DNA of 64,000 nt from Methylobacterium mesophilicum SR1.6/6 (lineage in GTDB: Bacteria; Pseudomonadota; Alphaproteobacteria; Rhizobiales; Beijerinckiaceae), in the NCBI RefSeq assembly GCF_000364445.2, contig NZ_CP043538.1, positions 1,371,612-1,435,611 on the forward strand, written 5' to 3'. A program made the translations under genes and the position numbers. This document shows positions 1-9,299 of this stretch, one piece after another (the stretch's first letter is position 1; the number at the start of each line of letters is the position of its first letter). Below the pieces are notes generated by a model that was not told the origin of the DNA, did no database searches, and worked only from the letters and a program-made list of their open reading frames with translations.

Positions 1-2
1 CA

Positions 3-812
3 AGCGCCGCGCAACGCCTCAACCACGCCTCGACGATGCTCGCCGCCTCGGTGCTGTTCGATTCCGGCCTGGAGCATTACCGCGGCCAGTTCTTCAACCG
101 GGCGATGTACACGCCGATCATCGTGTCCAGCGTCACCCTCGCGGCGTCCCTGCACGGGGCCGGCGACACCGATCCCGGCCGCTCCCGCGTCCGGCACGGG
201 GTGCAGGCGCTCGCCGGCCTGACAGGGCTAATCGGCTTCGGCTTCCACGCCTACAACGTCGGCAAGCGCGAGGGCGGCTACTCCTTCCAGAACCTGTTCT
301 ATTCCGCCCCCATCGGCGCGCCGATGGCACTGACGCTCGCCGGCATCCTCGGCGTCGTCGCCGAACGCGTGCGCGACGCCGACCCCGGCGCGCCCCGGCT
401 CGCCGGCCTTCCGGCCGGGCCGGCACTTGCGCTCGCCACGGCGGGCATGCTCGTCGGCACGACCCTGGAAGCCGGGCTACTGCACTTCCGCGGCGCCTTC
501 CAGAACCCGGCCATGTACATCCCCGTCTCCCTGCCGCCGCTCGCCGCCGCCCTGTTGGTTCGCGCCGCGGCTAAACCGGTAGGGACGAGCCAAGCGACCG
601 CCAAATGGGGGATGTGGGCGGTCTCGGCGATGGGCGTGGGTGGCGTCGCCTTCCACGCCTACGGCGTCGCCCGGATGATGGGTGGCTGGGCCAACTGGCG
701 CCAGAACCTCATCGACGGGCCGCCGCTGCCGGCCCCACCCTCCTTCTCCGGTGTCGCGCTCGGCGGTCTCGCCGCCCTCGAACTCATCGAACGCGGCCGC
801 TTCCGCTTCTGA
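3..812 (+). CDS. Multi-pass membrane protein with internal duplication (5' end outside window)
   Basis: The frame is open to the left edge of the window, so the true start is probably upstream; the first internal ATG is at 36. The product is hydrophobic with about six to eight membrane segments. It contains a visible tandem duplication: the motif LEHYRGQFFNRAMYTP near the start recurs as LLHFRGAFQNPAMYIP about 140 residues later, each followed by FHAY and a closing helix. No known enzymatic motif is seen. It lies 14 bp upstream of a gluconate-dehydrogenase subunit-3-like gene and a GMC flavoprotein, so it may anchor that dehydrogenase in the membrane. That role is inferred only from position. 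Confidence 0.75.
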   Translation, partial: SAAQRLNHASTMLAASVLFDSGLEHYRGQFFNRAMYTPIIVSSVTLAASLHGAGDTDPGRSRVRHGVQALAGLTGLIGFGFHAYNVGKREGGYSFQNLFYSAPIGAPMALTLAGILGVVAERVRDADPGAPRLAGLPAGPALALATAGMLVGTTLEAGLLHFRGAFQNPAMYIPVSLPPLAAALLVRAAAKPVGTSQATAKWGMWAVSAMGVGGVAFHAYGVARMMGGWANWRQNLIDGPPLPAPPSFSGVALGGLAALELIERGRFRF

Positions 813-826
813 CCCGAAAGAACATC

Positions 827-1486
827 ATGCGTCCGAGACTGGACCTTTATCCGGGCTACGACGTGCTCGCGAAGCGCGACGGCCCGTCCTGGAATGCCAA
901 GACCCGCGAGGTCCTGGAAGAACGGCTGGCGATCGGCCCCGAGACGCGTCGCTTCTTCGACGAGGCCGAATGGTCGACGATGACGGCGCTGGCTGAGCGG
1001 ATCGTGCCGCAACCCGCCGACCGGACGGATGCGGTGCCGGTGGCCGCCCTCGTAGACCATAAGCTCGCGACCGATACGCGCGACGGCTACCGCAACGCTG
1101 AACTGCCCGAGCAACGCGAAGCGTGGCGCCGGGGGCTGTGCGCCCTCGACGCGGAGTCTAGGGCACGGTTCGGCGCACGCTTCCACGAGCTCGGCGCCTG
1201 GGCGCAGGATGCGCTGCTCAAGCTCGCGGAGGCGGGCGAACTCACCGACGCCGCCTGGGCGGGCATGCCGTCCAAGCTGTTCTTCCACAAGCGCGTCCTG
1301 TCGGACGTGGTGAAGGCCTACTACGCCCACCCCACGGCCTGGAACGAGATCGGCTGGGGCGGCCCGGCGAGCCCGCGCGGTTACGTCCGCATGGATTTCG
1401 ACCGCCGCGACCCCTGGGAGGCCGCCGAGGCCAAGCCCGGCCGCGAGGACGAGGCCTACGAAGAGAACCTCCGGGTCGGCCGATAA
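827..1486 (+). CDS. Gluconate 2-dehydrogenase subunit 3 family protein
   Basis: This 219-residue protein resembles the small subunit of membrane gluconate/sugar dehydrogenases, which pairs with a GMC-type FAD subunit. The family pattern is seen in the stretch FFDEAEWSTMTALAERIVPQ near residues 45-65 and in a C-terminal region ending with YVRMDFDRRDPWE. ATG 827 was chosen because it lies 12 bp after the preceding stop and the N-terminus reads well from there. No twin-arginine signal is visible at the N-terminus, although many relatives have one. It sits between a membrane protein and the FAD subunit and is almost certainly cotranscribed with both. Confidence 0.8.
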   Translation: MRPRLDLYPGYDVLAKRDGPSWNAKTREVLEERLAIGPETRRFFDEAEWSTMTALAERIVPQPADRTDAVPVAALVDHKLATDTRDGYRNAELPEQREAWRRGLCALDAESRARFGARFHELGAWAQDALLKLAEAGELTDAAWAGMPSKLFFHKRVLSDVVKAYYAHPTAWNEIGWGGPASPRGYVRMDFDRRDPWEAAEAKPGREDEAYEENLRVGR

Positions 1487-1498
1487 GGATTTTCGTCA

Positions 1499-3217
1499 AT
1501 GCGCATCCCCGGCCTCGGCAACGCCGCCGACAACCCCAAGCACGCCACGCCCGGCGACGACCCGGAGCACTATCCCCGCGCTCGCGACGGCCGCGCCCCC
1601 AACGTCATGCGGATCGGCGAATGGGTGCCGATGCGCCAGCACCGGGACGAGGACGAGGTCGACTTCGCCATCGTCGGCACCGGGGCGGGCGGCGGAACCC
1701 TGGCCTGCCGGCTCGCCGAAGGCGGCGTGTCGGTGGTGGCCTTCGATGCCGGCCCGTATTTCCGGCCCCTGGAGGACTTCGCCTCGGACGAGAGTCACCA
1801 GTCCAAACTCTACTGGACGGACGAGCGCATCGTCGACGGCGAGAACCCGCTGCAGATGGGCTCGAACAATTCCGGCAAGGCGGTGGGCGGCTCGACCGTC
1901 CACTATGCCATGGTGGCCCTGCGCTTCCGACCGGAATGGTTCAAGGCTCGCACCCTCATGGGCTACGGCGCCGACTGGCCGATCGATTGGCGGGAGATGT
2001 GGCGCTACTACGATCAGGTCGAGGACGACCTGAAGATTTCCGGACCGGTCAACTACCCCTGGGGGCCGCACCGACGGCGCTACCACCGGCGCGCGCACGA
2101 GATCAACGCCGCCGCCAAGGTGCTGGCACGGGGCGCCGAGGCGATGGGCATTGACTGGACGCCGACGCCGCTCGCCACGGTCTCGGCGCCGCACGGCGAC
2201 GCGCCGCCATGCGTCTACCGGGGTTTCTGCACGCTGGGCTGCTCAACCAACGCCAAGCAGAGCGTGCTCGTGAGCTACCTGCCCCGCGCCCTGAAGGCCG
2301 GCGCGGAGATCCGCGACCTCGCAATGGTCGGGCGGATCGAGACGAGGAACGGGCGCGCCACCGGCGTCCACTACTTTCGCGAGGGGAAGTGGCGTTTCCA
2401 GCGCGCGAAGAACGTCGTCGTGGCGGGCTACGCCATCGAGACGCCCCGGCTCCTCCTGAACTCGGCGAACCAGGAGTTTCCGGACGGGCTCGCCAACTCC
2501 TCTGGCCTCGTCGGCAAGAACCTCATGGTTCAGGGTAACCAAGCGGTCTGGGGCGTCTTCGATGAGGAGATCCGCAGCTACAAGGGCCCACCCTCCCTGG
2601 CGATCAGCGAGCACTGGAACTACGACGACAAGGGCTATGGTCCCTTCGCGAAGGACTTCTTCGGCGGATACTCATACATGAGCCAAGGGCCGCTACCGCA
2701 GCTCTGGGCCAACACCCAGGCCTCAGCGCACGGCCTGTGGGGCGAGGCACTCGTCTCGGAGATGCAGCGCTACAACCACGTCGCCGGGCTCAAGGTTGTC
2801 TCCGAGTACATGCCGCAGGAGCGCAACCGGGTGACGCTCGCGGACGTGAAGGACCAGTACGGGCTCCCGGTCGCCCGGATCACCTACTCCTGGTGCGACA
2901 ACGACAAGGCGCTGAACCGGCACGGGCTCAAGTTCTTGCGCGAGGCCCTGTCAGCCGCGGGCGGCCGCGAGGTCTGGGATCAGGGCGACGACACCTGTCA
3001 CCTCAACGGTACCGCCCGGATGGGCTACGATCCGCGCACGTCTGTGGTCGATGCCGATTGCCGGTCCTGGGACATCCCGAACCTGTTCGTTTGCGACGGT
3101 TCGGTGTTCCCCACGACCGGCGGGGTCAACCCGTCGCTCACCATCCAGGCGATCGCCCTGCGTACCGCCGATCGTATCCACGCCACCGCGACCGGCAGGG
3201 GAGAGCGGCGTGGCTGA
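1499..3217 (+). CDS. GMC family FAD-dependent oxidoreductase (gluconate/alcohol dehydrogenase type)
   Basis: This 572-residue flavoprotein oxidises a sugar, sugar acid or alcohol; the substrate cannot be read from the sequence. The dinucleotide-binding motif VGTGAGGGTLACRL is near residues 57-70. A cysteine-containing insert (FCTLGCSTNAKQS) lies near residues 243-255. The GMC C-terminal signature CHLNGTARMG and the closing GGVNPSLTIQAIALR are present. An AAGGAT ribosome-binding site precedes ATG 1499. The last codons overlap the cyoA start by 8 bp, so translation of this dehydrogenase and the quinol oxidase is probably coupled. No cytochrome c subunit is adjacent, which fits direct electron delivery to quinone; that is inference. 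Confidence 0.88.
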   Translation: MRIPGLGNAADNPKHATPGDDPEHYPRARDGRAPNVMRIGEWVPMRQHRDEDEVDFAIVGTGAGGGTLACRLAEGGVSVVAFDAGPYFRPLEDFASDESHQSKLYWTDERIVDGENPLQMGSNNSGKAVGGSTVHYAMVALRFRPEWFKARTLMGYGADWPIDWREMWRYYDQVEDDLKISGPVNYPWGPHRRRYHRRAHEINAAAKVLARGAEAMGIDWTPTPLATVSAPHGDAPPCVYRGFCTLGCSTNAKQSVLVSYLPRALKAGAEIRDLAMVGRIETRNGRATGVHYFREGKWRFQRAKNVVVAGYAIETPRLLLNSANQEFPDGLANSSGLVGKNLMVQGNQAVWGVFDEEIRSYKGPPSLAISEHWNYDDKGYGPFAKDFFGGYSYMSQGPLPQLWANTQASAHGLWGEALVSEMQRYNHVAGLKVVSEYMPQERNRVTLADVKDQYGLPVARITYSWCDNDKALNRHGLKFLREALSAAGGREVWDQGDDTCHLNGTARMGYDPRTSVVDADCRSWDIPNLFVCDGSVFPTTGGVNPSLTIQAIALRTADRIHATATGRGERRG

Positions 3218-4133
3218 TGTGAGATGCCCGCCCGCCGCTGGTCCCGCCCGCCGCCTAAAGGAACTGGTCCGACAGTTCATCGGACCAGTGGCACTGATCG
3301 CGCTGGGCAGCCTCGGCGGCTGCGGGGTGCTCGATCACGGCTTCATGGGGGCTGCTGGACCGGTCGCCGATAAGACCCGCAGCCTGTTCCTGCTCGCCTG
3401 CTTCATCCTGCTGTTCGTCGTCGGGCCCGTGCTGCTGCTGACGCCGATCATCGCCTGGCACTACCGCTTGTCGAACACCAAAAGCGCCTACCGGCCGAAA
3501 TGGGGTTTCAACTGGTCGCTCGAAGGCCTGATCTGGATCCCGCCCGCGATCATCGTGATCGTGCTCGCGGTATTCCTGTGGCGGGACACGCATGCGCTCG
3601 ATCCCTACAAGCCATTGGTATCGCCCAATCCGCCGGTCAAGGTGCAGGTCGTGGCGCTCGATTGGAAGTGGCTGTTCATCTACCCCGAGGAGGGGATCGC
3701 CAGCGTCAACGAACTCGCCTTCCCGTCCGACCGTCCGATCCATCTCAGCCTGACCAGCGCCACGGTCATGCAGTCGTTCTTCGTGCCCCAGCTCGGTGGG
3801 CAGATCTACGCGATGGCTGGCATGACGACACAGCACAACTTGGCAGCGAGCGAACCGGGCCGCTTTCGTGGTGAGAACACCCAATTCAACGGGATGGGCT
3901 TCCAGAACCAGAAATTTCCCGTGCTGGCGCAATCCGCCGACGACTACACAGCTTGGCTCGCGCGCGCCCGTGCGGGTGGCAAGACCCTCGACATGAATGC
4001 TTTCAAGGCGCTGTCCGCCCGCTCGACCCAGGCCGAACCGATCCTGTTCGGATCGGTGACGCCGGGCTTGTTCCAATCGATTGTCGCCCTGGACCATCCA
4101 GGCATCCATGCCGCCCACATGAGAGCCCGATGA
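3210..4133 (+). CDS. cyoA: Cytochrome bo3 ubiquinol oxidase subunit II
   Basis: Subunit II of a heme-copper quinol oxidase in the cytoplasmic membrane, 307 residues. GTG 3210 is chosen because CAGGGGAG lies just upstream; longer in-frame starts run into the GMC gene. A lipobox LGGC ends at Cys38, followed by two membrane helices and a periplasmic cupredoxin-like domain. The segment MQSFFVPQLGGQIYAMAGM is diagnostic of CyoA, and the CuA cysteine pair of cytochrome c oxidases is absent, indicating a quinol oxidase. The C-terminus carries a COX-ARM-like tail. The stop overlaps the cyoB start (ATGA). Confidence 0.93.
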   Translation: MADVRCPPAAGPARRLKELVRQFIGPVALIALGSLGGCGVLDHGFMGAAGPVADKTRSLFLLACFILLFVVGPVLLLTPIIAWHYRLSNTKSAYRPKWGFNWSLEGLIWIPPAIIVIVLAVFLWRDTHALDPYKPLVSPNPPVKVQVVALDWKWLFIYPEEGIASVNELAFPSDRPIHLSLTSATVMQSFFVPQLGGQIYAMAGMTTQHNLAASEPGRFRGENTQFNGMGFQNQKFPVLAQSADDYTAWLARARAGGKTLDMNAFKALSARSTQAEPILFGSVTPGLFQSIVALDHPGIHAAHMRAR

Positions 4134-6235
4134 TGAGCGGCGACAGCCTCTGGTACGTCCTGTTCGGCCGGCTCGATGCGAAGGCGCTGCCCTTCGTGCG
4201 AGCCTGGGACGACCCCAACTTGAGCGAGTTCATCGGCGCCTTCGCAGGCGCGATGGTCGTGATCGGCGCCGTCACCCTCGCGGCATTGTTGACGTGGAAG
4301 CGCTGGTGGCGTCCGCTGTTCCTCGACTGGCTGACCAGCCTCGATCACAAGAAGATCGGCATCATGTACATCGTGCTCGCCGGTGTCATGTTCACGCGCG
4401 CGTTGATCGAGGCGGTGTTGATGCGCACGCAGCAATCGCTCGCCGTCAACGCACCCGGCATCGTGGCGCCCGAACACTTCGCCCAGCTGTTCAGCACCCA
4501 TGGCAGCATCATGATTTTCTTCATGGCGATGCCGTTCCTGACGGGCTTGATCAACTACGTCGTGCCGCTACAGATCGGTGCCCGCGACGTCGCCTTCCCG
4601 CTGCTGAACTCGATCAGCCTGATGCTAACAGCTGGCGGGGCCGGCCTCGTCATGATTTCGCTCGCCATCGGCGAGTTCTCAACCGGTGGCTGGTCAGGCT
4701 ACCCGCCCTACACCGAGACGGCGTACCAACCTGGCGTAGGACCCGACTACTGGATCTGGGCGCTGACTTTGTCGTCGATCGGCACGACCCTTTCAGGCCT
4801 TAACTTCGCGACAACGATCTACAAGAAGCGCTGCCCGGGCATGCATCTCCTACGCATGCCGCTCTTCTGCTGGACGTCGCTGTGCACCGCGATTCTGATG
4901 GTTTTCGCGATGCCACCGTTGACGGTTGCGACCGCCCTGCTCGCCCTCGATCGGTACCTTGGCTTCCACTTCTTCACGAACGATCTCGGCGGCAATATGA
5001 TGAACTACGTAAACCTCTTCTGGCTGTTTGGCCATCCTGAGGTTTACATCGTCATCCTTCCGGCTTTTGGCATCTACTCAGAGGTGGTGTCGGCCTTCTC
5101 GTCGAAGGAACTCTATGGCTACACCTCCCTGGTCATCGCAACCATGGCCATCGGCGTCCTCTCGTTCACGGTCTGGCTTCACCATTTCTTCACGATGGGA
5201 CAGAGCCCAGATGTCAATTCGTTCTTCGGAATCGCGACGATGATGATCGGCGTCCCCACCGGCGTCAAAGTCTATGATTGGATCTGGACGATGTTCCGTG
5301 GCGAGCTTCGCTTCACGCCGCCGATGCTGTTCTCGGTCGCCTTCATCATCACCTTCGTGCTCGGCGGCCTGTCCGGCATTTTGCTCGCGATCCCACCGGT
5401 GGATTTCATGGTCCATAACACCGTCTTCCTGGTCGCGCATTTCCACAACGTGCTCATCCCCGGCACGCTCTACGGCCTGATCGCCGGCTACCAGTACTGG
5501 TTTCCGAAGGCGTTCGGTTTCCGTCTGTCGGAAGGCTGGGGCAAGATCTCGTTCGTGTGTTGGGTGGTTGGTTTCTACCTCGCGTTCATGCCGCTCTACG
5601 TGCTTGGTCTTGGGGGCATGCCGCGGCGCTCCCAAGCCCTGTTCGAGCCAGACTACCGACCCTGGCTGCTTGTCGCGGTCATCGGTGCCTTCATCCTTCT
5701 CACCGGCCTCGTGACGCTGTTCGTGCAGCTTTGGGTCAGCGTCCGCGACCGCGAACACAACCGCGTTTCCGTCGGCGATCCTTGGGATGCGCGCAGCCTG
5801 GAATGGTCAGTCTCCGCCCCACCGCCTGAGTACAATTTCGCGACGATCCCGCATGTCAGCGGCCGCGATACGTTCTACCTTCGCAAGGTGCATGGGGGCG
5901 CCTACAAGCCCGCTGACCATTACCGCGGCATCGAGATGCCGAAAAACAGCTGGGTCGGGCCGCTCGTCGGCCTCGGCGGCGCGGTCTGCGCCTTCGGCCT
6001 CATCTGGCACATCTGGTGGATGGCAATGCTCGGCTTCGCGGCGATCTGGCTGCCGGTGATCGCGCGCAGCTTTGTGCGTGAGACCCACCTTTGGATCCCG
6101 GCGGCCGAGGTGGAGGCGGAGAACCGACGCTGGCTCGATCTCGCTCACGCCACCCATCCGGTGCCACGACAGCTCGAAGAGAGCCAAGCCAATCGCAGGC
6201 TCGCGAAGGTCAATCCGGCAGAGGTCGCGGCATGA
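4130..6235 (+). CDS. cyoB: Cytochrome bo3 ubiquinol oxidase subunit I
   Basis: The catalytic subunit, 701 residues, reduces oxygen to water and pumps protons. Conserved ligands are visible: His124 (STHGS) and His439 for the low-spin and high-spin hemes, CuB ligands His302 of GHPEVY with the cross-link Tyr306, and His351/His352 of HHFFTMG. AHFHN supplies His437 and His439. Start ATG 4130 overlaps the cyoA stop; ATG 4133 is an alternative. The protein is somewhat longer than the E. coli subunit, mainly at the C-terminus. All active-site residues seem intact, so it should be functional. Confidence 0.96.
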   Translation: MMSGDSLWYVLFGRLDAKALPFVRAWDDPNLSEFIGAFAGAMVVIGAVTLAALLTWKRWWRPLFLDWLTSLDHKKIGIMYIVLAGVMFTRALIEAVLMRTQQSLAVNAPGIVAPEHFAQLFSTHGSIMIFFMAMPFLTGLINYVVPLQIGARDVAFPLLNSISLMLTAGGAGLVMISLAIGEFSTGGWSGYPPYTETAYQPGVGPDYWIWALTLSSIGTTLSGLNFATTIYKKRCPGMHLLRMPLFCWTSLCTAILMVFAMPPLTVATALLALDRYLGFHFFTNDLGGNMMNYVNLFWLFGHPEVYIVILPAFGIYSEVVSAFSSKELYGYTSLVIATMAIGVLSFTVWLHHFFTMGQSPDVNSFFGIATMMIGVPTGVKVYDWIWTMFRGELRFTPPMLFSVAFIITFVLGGLSGILLAIPPVDFMVHNTVFLVAHFHNVLIPGTLYGLIAGYQYWFPKAFGFRLSEGWGKISFVCWVVGFYLAFMPLYVLGLGGMPRRSQALFEPDYRPWLLVAVIGAFILLTGLVTLFVQLWVSVRDREHNRVSVGDPWDARSLEWSVSAPPPEYNFATIPHVSGRDTFYLRKVHGGAYKPADHYRGIEMPKNSWVGPLVGLGGAVCAFGLIWHIWWMAMLGFAAIWLPVIARSFVRETHLWIPAAEVEAENRRWLDLAHATHPVPRQLEESQANRRLAKVNPAEVAA

Positions 6236-6858
6236 CCGGACCGCAGCTCCGGCACGTCGGCCTCAACCTCCAGGGTTCCAATGAACTCGAACCGGACGCG
6301 GCCGAACTCGGCCTCTACGGGTTCTGGATCTTCCTGATGAGCGACGCGGTGCTGTTCGCGCTGCTCTTCGCAGTCTACGGCACGCAGGTCGCCGCCACGG
6401 CGGGTGCACCGGGACCAGAGGCTGAGTTCAAGCTCGGCAGCGCGTTCATCGAGACGCTGATTCTGCTCACGAGTAGCTTGACCTTCGGGCTCTCGGCGAT
6501 CGCGATGAAGTACGACCGCACACGGACCGGTCTCTTCGTCTGGCTGTGCCTCACCCTCGCACTCGGCCTAGCCTTCCTCGGCTTCGAGGCCAACGATTTT
6601 GCAACGATGCTTCGCGACGGCGCCACGCCGGACCGCAGCGGCTTCCTGTCGGTCTTCTTCGCGCTCGTCCCGACGCACGGCCTCCACGTCACGGCCGGCT
6701 GCATCTGGATCGCGGTGATGCTCGTCCAGGTCGCGGTCTTCGGGACGGACGCTCGCGTCAAGCTGAATCTTCTGAAGCTGGGCCTGTTCTGGCACTTCCT
6801 CGACGTCATCTGGATCGCGATCTTCTCGGTGGTCTACCTGCAGGGAACGCTCGGATGA
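6232..6858 (+). CDS. cyoC: Cytochrome bo3 ubiquinol oxidase subunit III
   Basis: This 208-residue subunit has about five membrane helices and belongs to the COX3/CyoC family. Typical motifs are LGLYGFWIFLMSDAVLFA near residues 24-41, the FEANDF turn near residue 118, and FFALVPTHGLHVTAG further on. ATG 6232 overlaps the cyoB stop by four bases, and its own stop overlaps the cyoD start by four bases, so the whole block is translationally coupled. Subunit III stabilises the oxidase; it carries no redox centre. Confidence 0.94.
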   Translation: MTGPQLRHVGLNLQGSNELEPDAAELGLYGFWIFLMSDAVLFALLFAVYGTQVAATAGAPGPEAEFKLGSAFIETLILLTSSLTFGLSAIAMKYDRTRTGLFVWLCLTLALGLAFLGFEANDFATMLRDGATPDRSGFLSVFFALVPTHGLHVTAGCIWIAVMLVQVAVFGTDARVKLNLLKLGLFWHFLDVIWIAIFSVVYLQGTLG

Positions 6859-7304
6859 ACGTGCGCGATCAATCCAGGGGCATCGTCCTGCTGAAGGCCA
6901 TCGGAGCGGCGGCTCTTCTGGGAAGCGTGCGCGTGCTGACCGGCGGTCCGAATCGGCGATCGGGGGGCTTGCGCGACGACAGGAGTCAGGTCGCCGACGA
7001 GCGTCACTCCAGGCGAAATGACCTGAGAACCTACGCCGTCGGCTACGTCCTCGCGCTACTCCTGACGGGCGCAGCTTTCGCCGTCGTAACGTGGCGATGG
7101 GCGGCGGGTGCGACAGCGCTCGGGATCATCCTCGCTCTGGCGTTGCTTCAGGCGATGGTACACTTTCGTTATTTCCTGCACGTCGACCTGAGGCGCTCGG
7201 CCCGCGATGACCTTCAGCTGATCCTGTTCTCGAGCCTCATCGTCTGCCTCATGGTGGGTGGCACCCTCGTCGTTCTCTTCAACCTGCGCATCCGGATGAT
7301 GTAG
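6855..7304 (+). CDS. cyoD: Cytochrome o ubiquinol oxidase subunit IV
   Basis: This 149-residue small subunit has three C-terminal membrane helices; the motif MVHFRYFLHVDL near residues 102-113 is characteristic of CyoD. The N-terminal 55 residues are a polar extension (ADERHSRRNDLRTY) not usual for the roughly 110-residue family; the ATG at 6855 overlaps the cyoC stop and is therefore kept. No heme O synthase (cyoE) follows: the next gene is convergent, so heme O must be made from a gene outside the window. Confidence 0.88.
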   Translation: MNVRDQSRGIVLLKAIGAAALLGSVRVLTGGPNRRSGGLRDDRSQVADERHSRRNDLRTYAVGYVLALLLTGAAFAVVTWRWAAGATALGIILALALLQAMVHFRYFLHVDLRRSARDDLQLILFSSLIVCLMVGGTLVVLFNLRIRMM

Positions 7305-7329
7305 CCGATCGCGGTGCCACCCGGGCATT

Positions 7330-8358
7330 CTACCGAAGGCGCTGCGGTGGCTTCGAGGCCTTGGCGATCGATAGCGTGCCGAGCAGCGCCGCGCCGAGCG
7401 CGGCGGCGATGCCAAGCTTCAGCCAGCGCGGGTCGGCGGCCGGCACGGTGGTCAGCGCGCGGTCGTCGAAGCGTCCATGCGCGCCCGGATCGGTGTCGAC
7501 GGGACCGTACAGGTTGTCCGGCCGCCCTTCGAGCGCCGCTTGGCTCGTCATCTCGCCGCGATAGCCGTGCCGCGCGAGGTACCCGTCGATCCAGCCCGGA
7601 ATGATCATGTTGCCGATGATCGCCTTCCAGGTCGGGAAGCCGATCCAGAGTTCGCGCGGCGAGGTGTGGGCGGCGCGATAGACGTGACGGGCGATGGCCT
7701 CGGGCTGATAGATCGGCGGCACCGGTTCCAGCCGACGCGGCATGCGGGTGCGTGCCCAGTCGAATTGGGGCGTGTTCACCGCCGGCAGCTGCACCATCGT
7801 CAACCGCACCCGACTGCCATCGTGCAGCAGCTCGCTGCGCAGGCTGTCGAGGAAGCCGCGCACGGCGGCCTTGGCCGCGCAGTAGCTCGATTGCAGCGGA
7901 ATCGAACGGTACGCCAGGGCCGAGCCGATGCAAACGATGGCACCATAATCTCGCGCCTGCATGTGCTTCAGCGCGGCGAGCGTGCCGTAGACCTGTCCGA
8001 GATAAGTGACCTCGGTCGCCCGCCTGTACTCCTCCGGAAAGGTCTGCTGCACGGGGGCGTAGATCGTCACCATCGCGACGTTGATCCAAACGTCGATACC
8101 GCCGAACTCCCTTACCGTCTCGTCCGCCGCTCTCATGACGGCATCGGCATCAGCGACGTCGACCTGATGGGCCAGCGCACGTCCCCCTGCGCGCTCGATG
8201 TCCCGCACCGTTCCCCTCAACCCCGCCTCGCCACGCGCCAGCACCGATACGTTCCAGCGGTGCCGGGCGAATTCGTGTGCGATCGCCCGTCCCACCCCAG
8301 CGCTGGCACCAGTTATCACCACGGTGGGACGGCGGTCGGCTCTACTCTCTTGGTTCAT
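7330..8358 (-). CDS. SDR family oxidoreductase
   Basis: This 342-residue NAD(P)-dependent short-chain dehydrogenase has the cofactor motif TGASAGVGRAIA at residues 16-27 and an active-site segment SSYCAAKAA with the Tyr-x3-Lys pair near residues 156-160. The C-terminal extension beyond the usual 250 residues ends in a hydrophobic helix (IAAALGAALLGTLSIAKA), suggesting membrane association. The substrate is unknown. It is convergent with cyoD with a gap of only 25 bp. Such extended SDRs with a C-terminal anchor are common in Methylobacterium and rhizobia, but no function can be given. Confidence 0.85.
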   Translation of the reverse strand: MNQESRADRRPTVVITGASAGVGRAIAHEFARHRWNVSVLARGEAGLRGTVRDIERAGGRALAHQVDVADADAVMRAADETVREFGGIDVWINVAMVTIYAPVQQTFPEEYRRATEVTYLGQVYGTLAALKHMQARDYGAIVCIGSALAYRSIPLQSSYCAAKAAVRGFLDSLRSELLHDGSRVRLTMVQLPAVNTPQFDWARTRMPRRLEPVPPIYQPEAIARHVYRAAHTSPRELWIGFPTWKAIIGNMIIPGWIDGYLARHGYRGEMTSQAALEGRPDNLYGPVDTDPGAHGRFDDRALTTVPAADPRWLKLGIAAALGAALLGTLSIAKASKPPQRLR

Positions 8359-8621
8359 CGATTGCTCACTGGGGTTGACGTGGACATATTCCTATCCACG
8401 CATGATCAACGCCCAGGTCTACATAGCGTTCGCATAGTATGAACGCGATGACGGTTCAATTCGACATGGAATGTACCCAGGCCGCCTGAAATCTCAGCCG
8501 GCGAGCTGGCACGGTGGCATAGAATACGGGCTGAATATCCGCACGAAGCCGTCGCGTTCGTTCGAGCGATTCGACGCAACGCGCCACGGGTTAAGGCGGG
8601 AGGAGGGACATGGGTGGCAGC

Positions 8622-9299
8622 TCACCCCGTGGCACGTGCAACGAGCGAAGCGTTCGGCTCCGAAACGTTGATACGGCGAGCGCGGAACTGCCAGAACAGG
8701 ATCAGGCTCGCTATGGCGGCGTAGAGGCACCAGACCGACGTGAAGGCGTAGCCCTTAGCGATGAGGGTCGCGATCACACCTACGAAATTGAGCGAACCGA
8801 ACCATCGCACCACTCTATGGCTCGACAAGATCAATGCGCCACAGGTAGCCAGAACGTACAGCACAGCCACCCCGGACAGGGCGGTGCCGGGATTGTCGTA
8901 GTGGATCGAGTGTCGTTCGATGCAGGCCGTGCTCGGATAGACGATGAGGCCACGGAACACGAAGGCGGCGAGGGCCGCTCCAAGGAGCGTCAAGCCCGCG
9001 ATCAGCCAACGCCGGCGCCCAGGCGGCTCCATGAGGAGCACTGCGAGTGGCATCAGAAGAGGCAGGATGCCCTGCGCGTAGAGCATGTACAGGAAGACGA
9101 GGTGTCCTTGGGCCTCCGGTCTGATTTGACCCTCCAAGCCGAGCCAGATGAATCCCTCCGTAAATTGGTGGAGGGCGAAGAATATAGGTGTTGCCGCGAA
9201 CAGGACGGCGCGAGGTTGTTGGACATGCGCGAGGGTCGCGACGCCGATGAGCGCGATCACTCCGCTGGCGATGAAATCGACCTCTGGCGAAAAACACAT
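8622..9299 (-). CDS. DUF6629-like integral membrane protein
   Basis: This 225-residue protein begins MCFSPEVDFIASGVIALIGV and carries about seven hydrophobic helices. The N-terminal MCFS and a conserved FFALHQFTEGFIWLGL stretch near residues 38-53 fit the DUF6629 family of unknown function. The ATG at 9299 is preferred over the longer frame because MCFS is the usual family start. It stands alone, separated by 263 bp from the SDR gene downstream, in which no gene is seen. Confidence 0.7.
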   Translation of the reverse strand: MCFSPEVDFIASGVIALIGVATLAHVQQPRAVLFAATPIFFALHQFTEGFIWLGLEGQIRPEAQGHLVFLYMLYAQGILPLLMPLAVLLMEPPGRRRWLIAGLTLLGAALAAFVFRGLIVYPSTACIERHSIHYDNPGTALSGVAVLYVLATCGALILSSHRVVRWFGSLNFVGVIATLIAKGYAFTSVWCLYAAIASLILFWQFRARRINVSEPNASLVARATG

